64,000 bases of DNA. Origin: Brachybacterium halotolerans (lineage in GTDB: Bacteria; Actinomycetota; Actinomycetes; Actinomycetales; Dermabacteraceae). The notes under the pieces were generated by a model that made no database searches, was not told the DNA's origin, and worked only from the letters and a program-made list of their open reading frames with translations. Both the position numbers and the translations under genes were made by a program. The stretch is from NCBI RefSeq assembly GCF_016623465.1, contig NZ_JAEDAJ010000008.1:62001-126000 (forward strand), written 5' to 3'. Positions 63,010 to 64,000 of this stretch are shown piece by piece. How positions within the stretch are numbered: position 1 is the stretch's first letter; every line of letters begins with the position of its first letter.

Positions 63010-63872
63010 CGCCCTCCGCCCTGGCGCTCGTGCTCACCGCCGCGGTGCTGCATGCCCTGTGGAACCTCGCCGCGAAGCGCGCGAGCGGCGACGGGTACGT
63101 GTTCGTGTGGTGGTACAACGTCTTCTCCGCGGTGCTGTGGCTGCCGCTGGGGCTCGTGCTCCTCGCCCGCGCAGGGTGGCCCTGGGGCTGGGAGCTGCTG
63201 GTGGGCCCCGCGGTCTCCGCGGTCTTCCACATCGCCTACCAGCTGTGCCTGCAGACGGGCTACCAGCGCGCCGACCTGGGCGTCGTCTACCCCGTCGCCC
63301 GCGGGACGGGCCCTCTGCTGACCGTCGTGCTCGCCCTCACGGTGCTCGGGGAGCGCCCCGGGTGGCCGGCGATCGCGGGCGCCGTGGTGGTGATCGCCGG
63401 CATCGTGGTGGTCGCGACCGGAGGTGCGCGCTCGCTGCACCATCGGGCATCGACGGGCATCGCCTGGGGCGCCGCGACCGGCGCCGGCATCGCCGCGTAC
63501 ACCCTCTGGGACGACCACGCGGTGACCACGTGGTCCCTCGCGCCCGTCGTCTACTTCTCCTTTGGCTGCACCCTGCAGGCGCTCGCGATGACGCCCGGCG
63601 CCCTGCGTCGAGGGCGCGCCGCGCCGGTGGGCGGGGTGCTGCGCCGGCGGTGGCGGGAGGTCGGCGTGGTCGCCGTGCTCTCGCCGCTCGCGTACGTCCT
63701 CGTGCTCGAGGCCATGCGGACCACGCCGGTCTCGCTCGTGGCACCCGCGCGCGAGTCCTCGATCGTGGTGGGATCGCTGCTGGCCTGGTGGCTGTTCCGC
63801 GAGCCCGACCCGGTGCGACGGGTGCTCGGGGCGGCGATCGTGCTGGGCGGCATCATCCTCATCGTGTCGTGA
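63006..63872 (+). CDS. EamA/DMT-family membrane exporter
   Basis: A 288-residue protein of the drug/metabolite transporter superfamily with ten predicted helices in two EamA repeats: ALALVLTAAVLHALWNLAAK opens the first, and GIAWGAATGAGIAAYTLWDD the second. It probably exports an amino acid or metabolite. The start at 63006 is placed by its ATGA overlap with the upstream ORF and by the family N-terminus; a longer frame to 62739 is antisense to the reductase and rejected. Its promoter faces the MerR operator. Confidence 0.87.
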   Translation: MTPSALALVLTAAVLHALWNLAAKRASGDGYVFVWWYNVFSAVLWLPLGLVLLARAGWPWGWELLVGPAVSAVFHIAYQLCLQTGYQRADLGVVYPVARGTGPLLTVVLALTVLGERPGWPAIAGAVVVIAGIVVVATGGARSLHHRASTGIAWGAATGAGIAAYTLWDDHAVTTWSLAPVVYFSFGCTLQALAMTPGALRRGRAAPVGGVLRRRWREVGVVAVLSPLAYVLVLEAMRTTPVSLVAPARESSIVVGSLLAWWLFREPDPVRRVLGAAIVLGGIILIVS

Positions 63873-63902
63873 TCCGGCCGGGCCTGTCGCGGACGGGCCA
63901 CG

Positions 63903-63940
63903 GGTGAGGAGCCGTGGCGATATCGCCATGGCTCCTCACC
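63903..63940. terminator. 38-bp near-perfect palindrome after the EamA gene
   Basis: GGTGAGGAGCC, TGGCGATATCGCCA and GGCTCCTCACC form a palindrome with one mismatch pair, 30 bases after the stop. It is a likely terminator without a U-tract. Bases 63941-64000 show nothing more. Confidence 0.65.
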
Positions 63941-64000
63941 AGCGGCCCTTCCGTGACAACCACCCGCCGACGCCCGGCCCGGCCCGGGTGCCCGTGCTCC

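Overview
The window is a very GC-rich, gene-dense stretch of a free-living actinobacterium. Codon third positions are almost all G or C. Promoters often sit directly against start codons, Tat-exported proteins are common, and a choline oxidase of the Arthrobacter type is present. These traits suggest a member of the Micrococcales, perhaps close to Brachybacterium (an inference; no rRNA gene lies here). I found 53 protein genes plus one 15-codon leader ORF. I saw no tRNA, rRNA, insertion sequence, prophage or CRISPR array, so this looks like ordinary chromosome.

Layout. 1-9 kb: a Tat-exported PhoX-type phosphatase (cut by the window edge), the 5-oxoproline genes pxpA and a fused pxpBC facing a LysR regulator, a membrane glutaredoxin-like protein without cysteines, and uppP. 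8.6-11 kb: an HTH regulator, serine hydrolase and membrane protein operon. 11-24 kb: a carbohydrate block. GH4 and DeoR face an ABC importer (binding protein plus two permeases), a PfkB kinase and a secreted multidomain PIG-L deacetylase; dhaKLM follow. 24-29.5 kb: glycine betaine synthesis (BCCT importer, betaine aldehyde dehydrogenase, choline oxidase). 29.8-45 kb: a GH13 enzyme, a heterodimeric ABC exporter, a secreted lamin-tail protein, a CPA1 antiporter, an L-lactate dehydrogenase, an S9 peptidase back to back with a NYN-LOTUS protein, and an ArsR-SRPBCC fusion beside a second SRPBCC gene. 45-64 kb: PhzF, an MHS transporter, an M20 peptidase, two Na+/H+ antiporters, two SDRs with a FadR-type regulator, a stress protein with an APC permease, two aldo/keto reductases, IclR with a dicarboxylate symporter, an APH-fold kinase, MerR and an EamA exporter.

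The genes point to osmotic and pH homeostasis (betaine synthesis, three antiporters), scavenging of glycans, dihydroxyacetone, lactate and peptides, and small local switches in which a regulator sits next to its likely target.

The most notable signals are regulatory. At least a dozen genes have a TANNNT -10 box only 6-8 bases before the start codon, so they are probably leaderless. At the right end, a MerR-type 16-bp dyad sits in a 62-bp divergent promoter between an aldo/keto reductase and a leaderless 15-codon ORF that overlaps the start of an EamA exporter; the adjacent MerR protein keeps the cysteine typical of AdhR/NmlR electrophile sensors. Three sequence-related 57-60 bp hairpins, a 10-bp-phased DeoR repeat array, three short tandem repeats in promoter regions, and a palindrome plus 5' leader hairpin ahead of the ABC exporter are also worth following.
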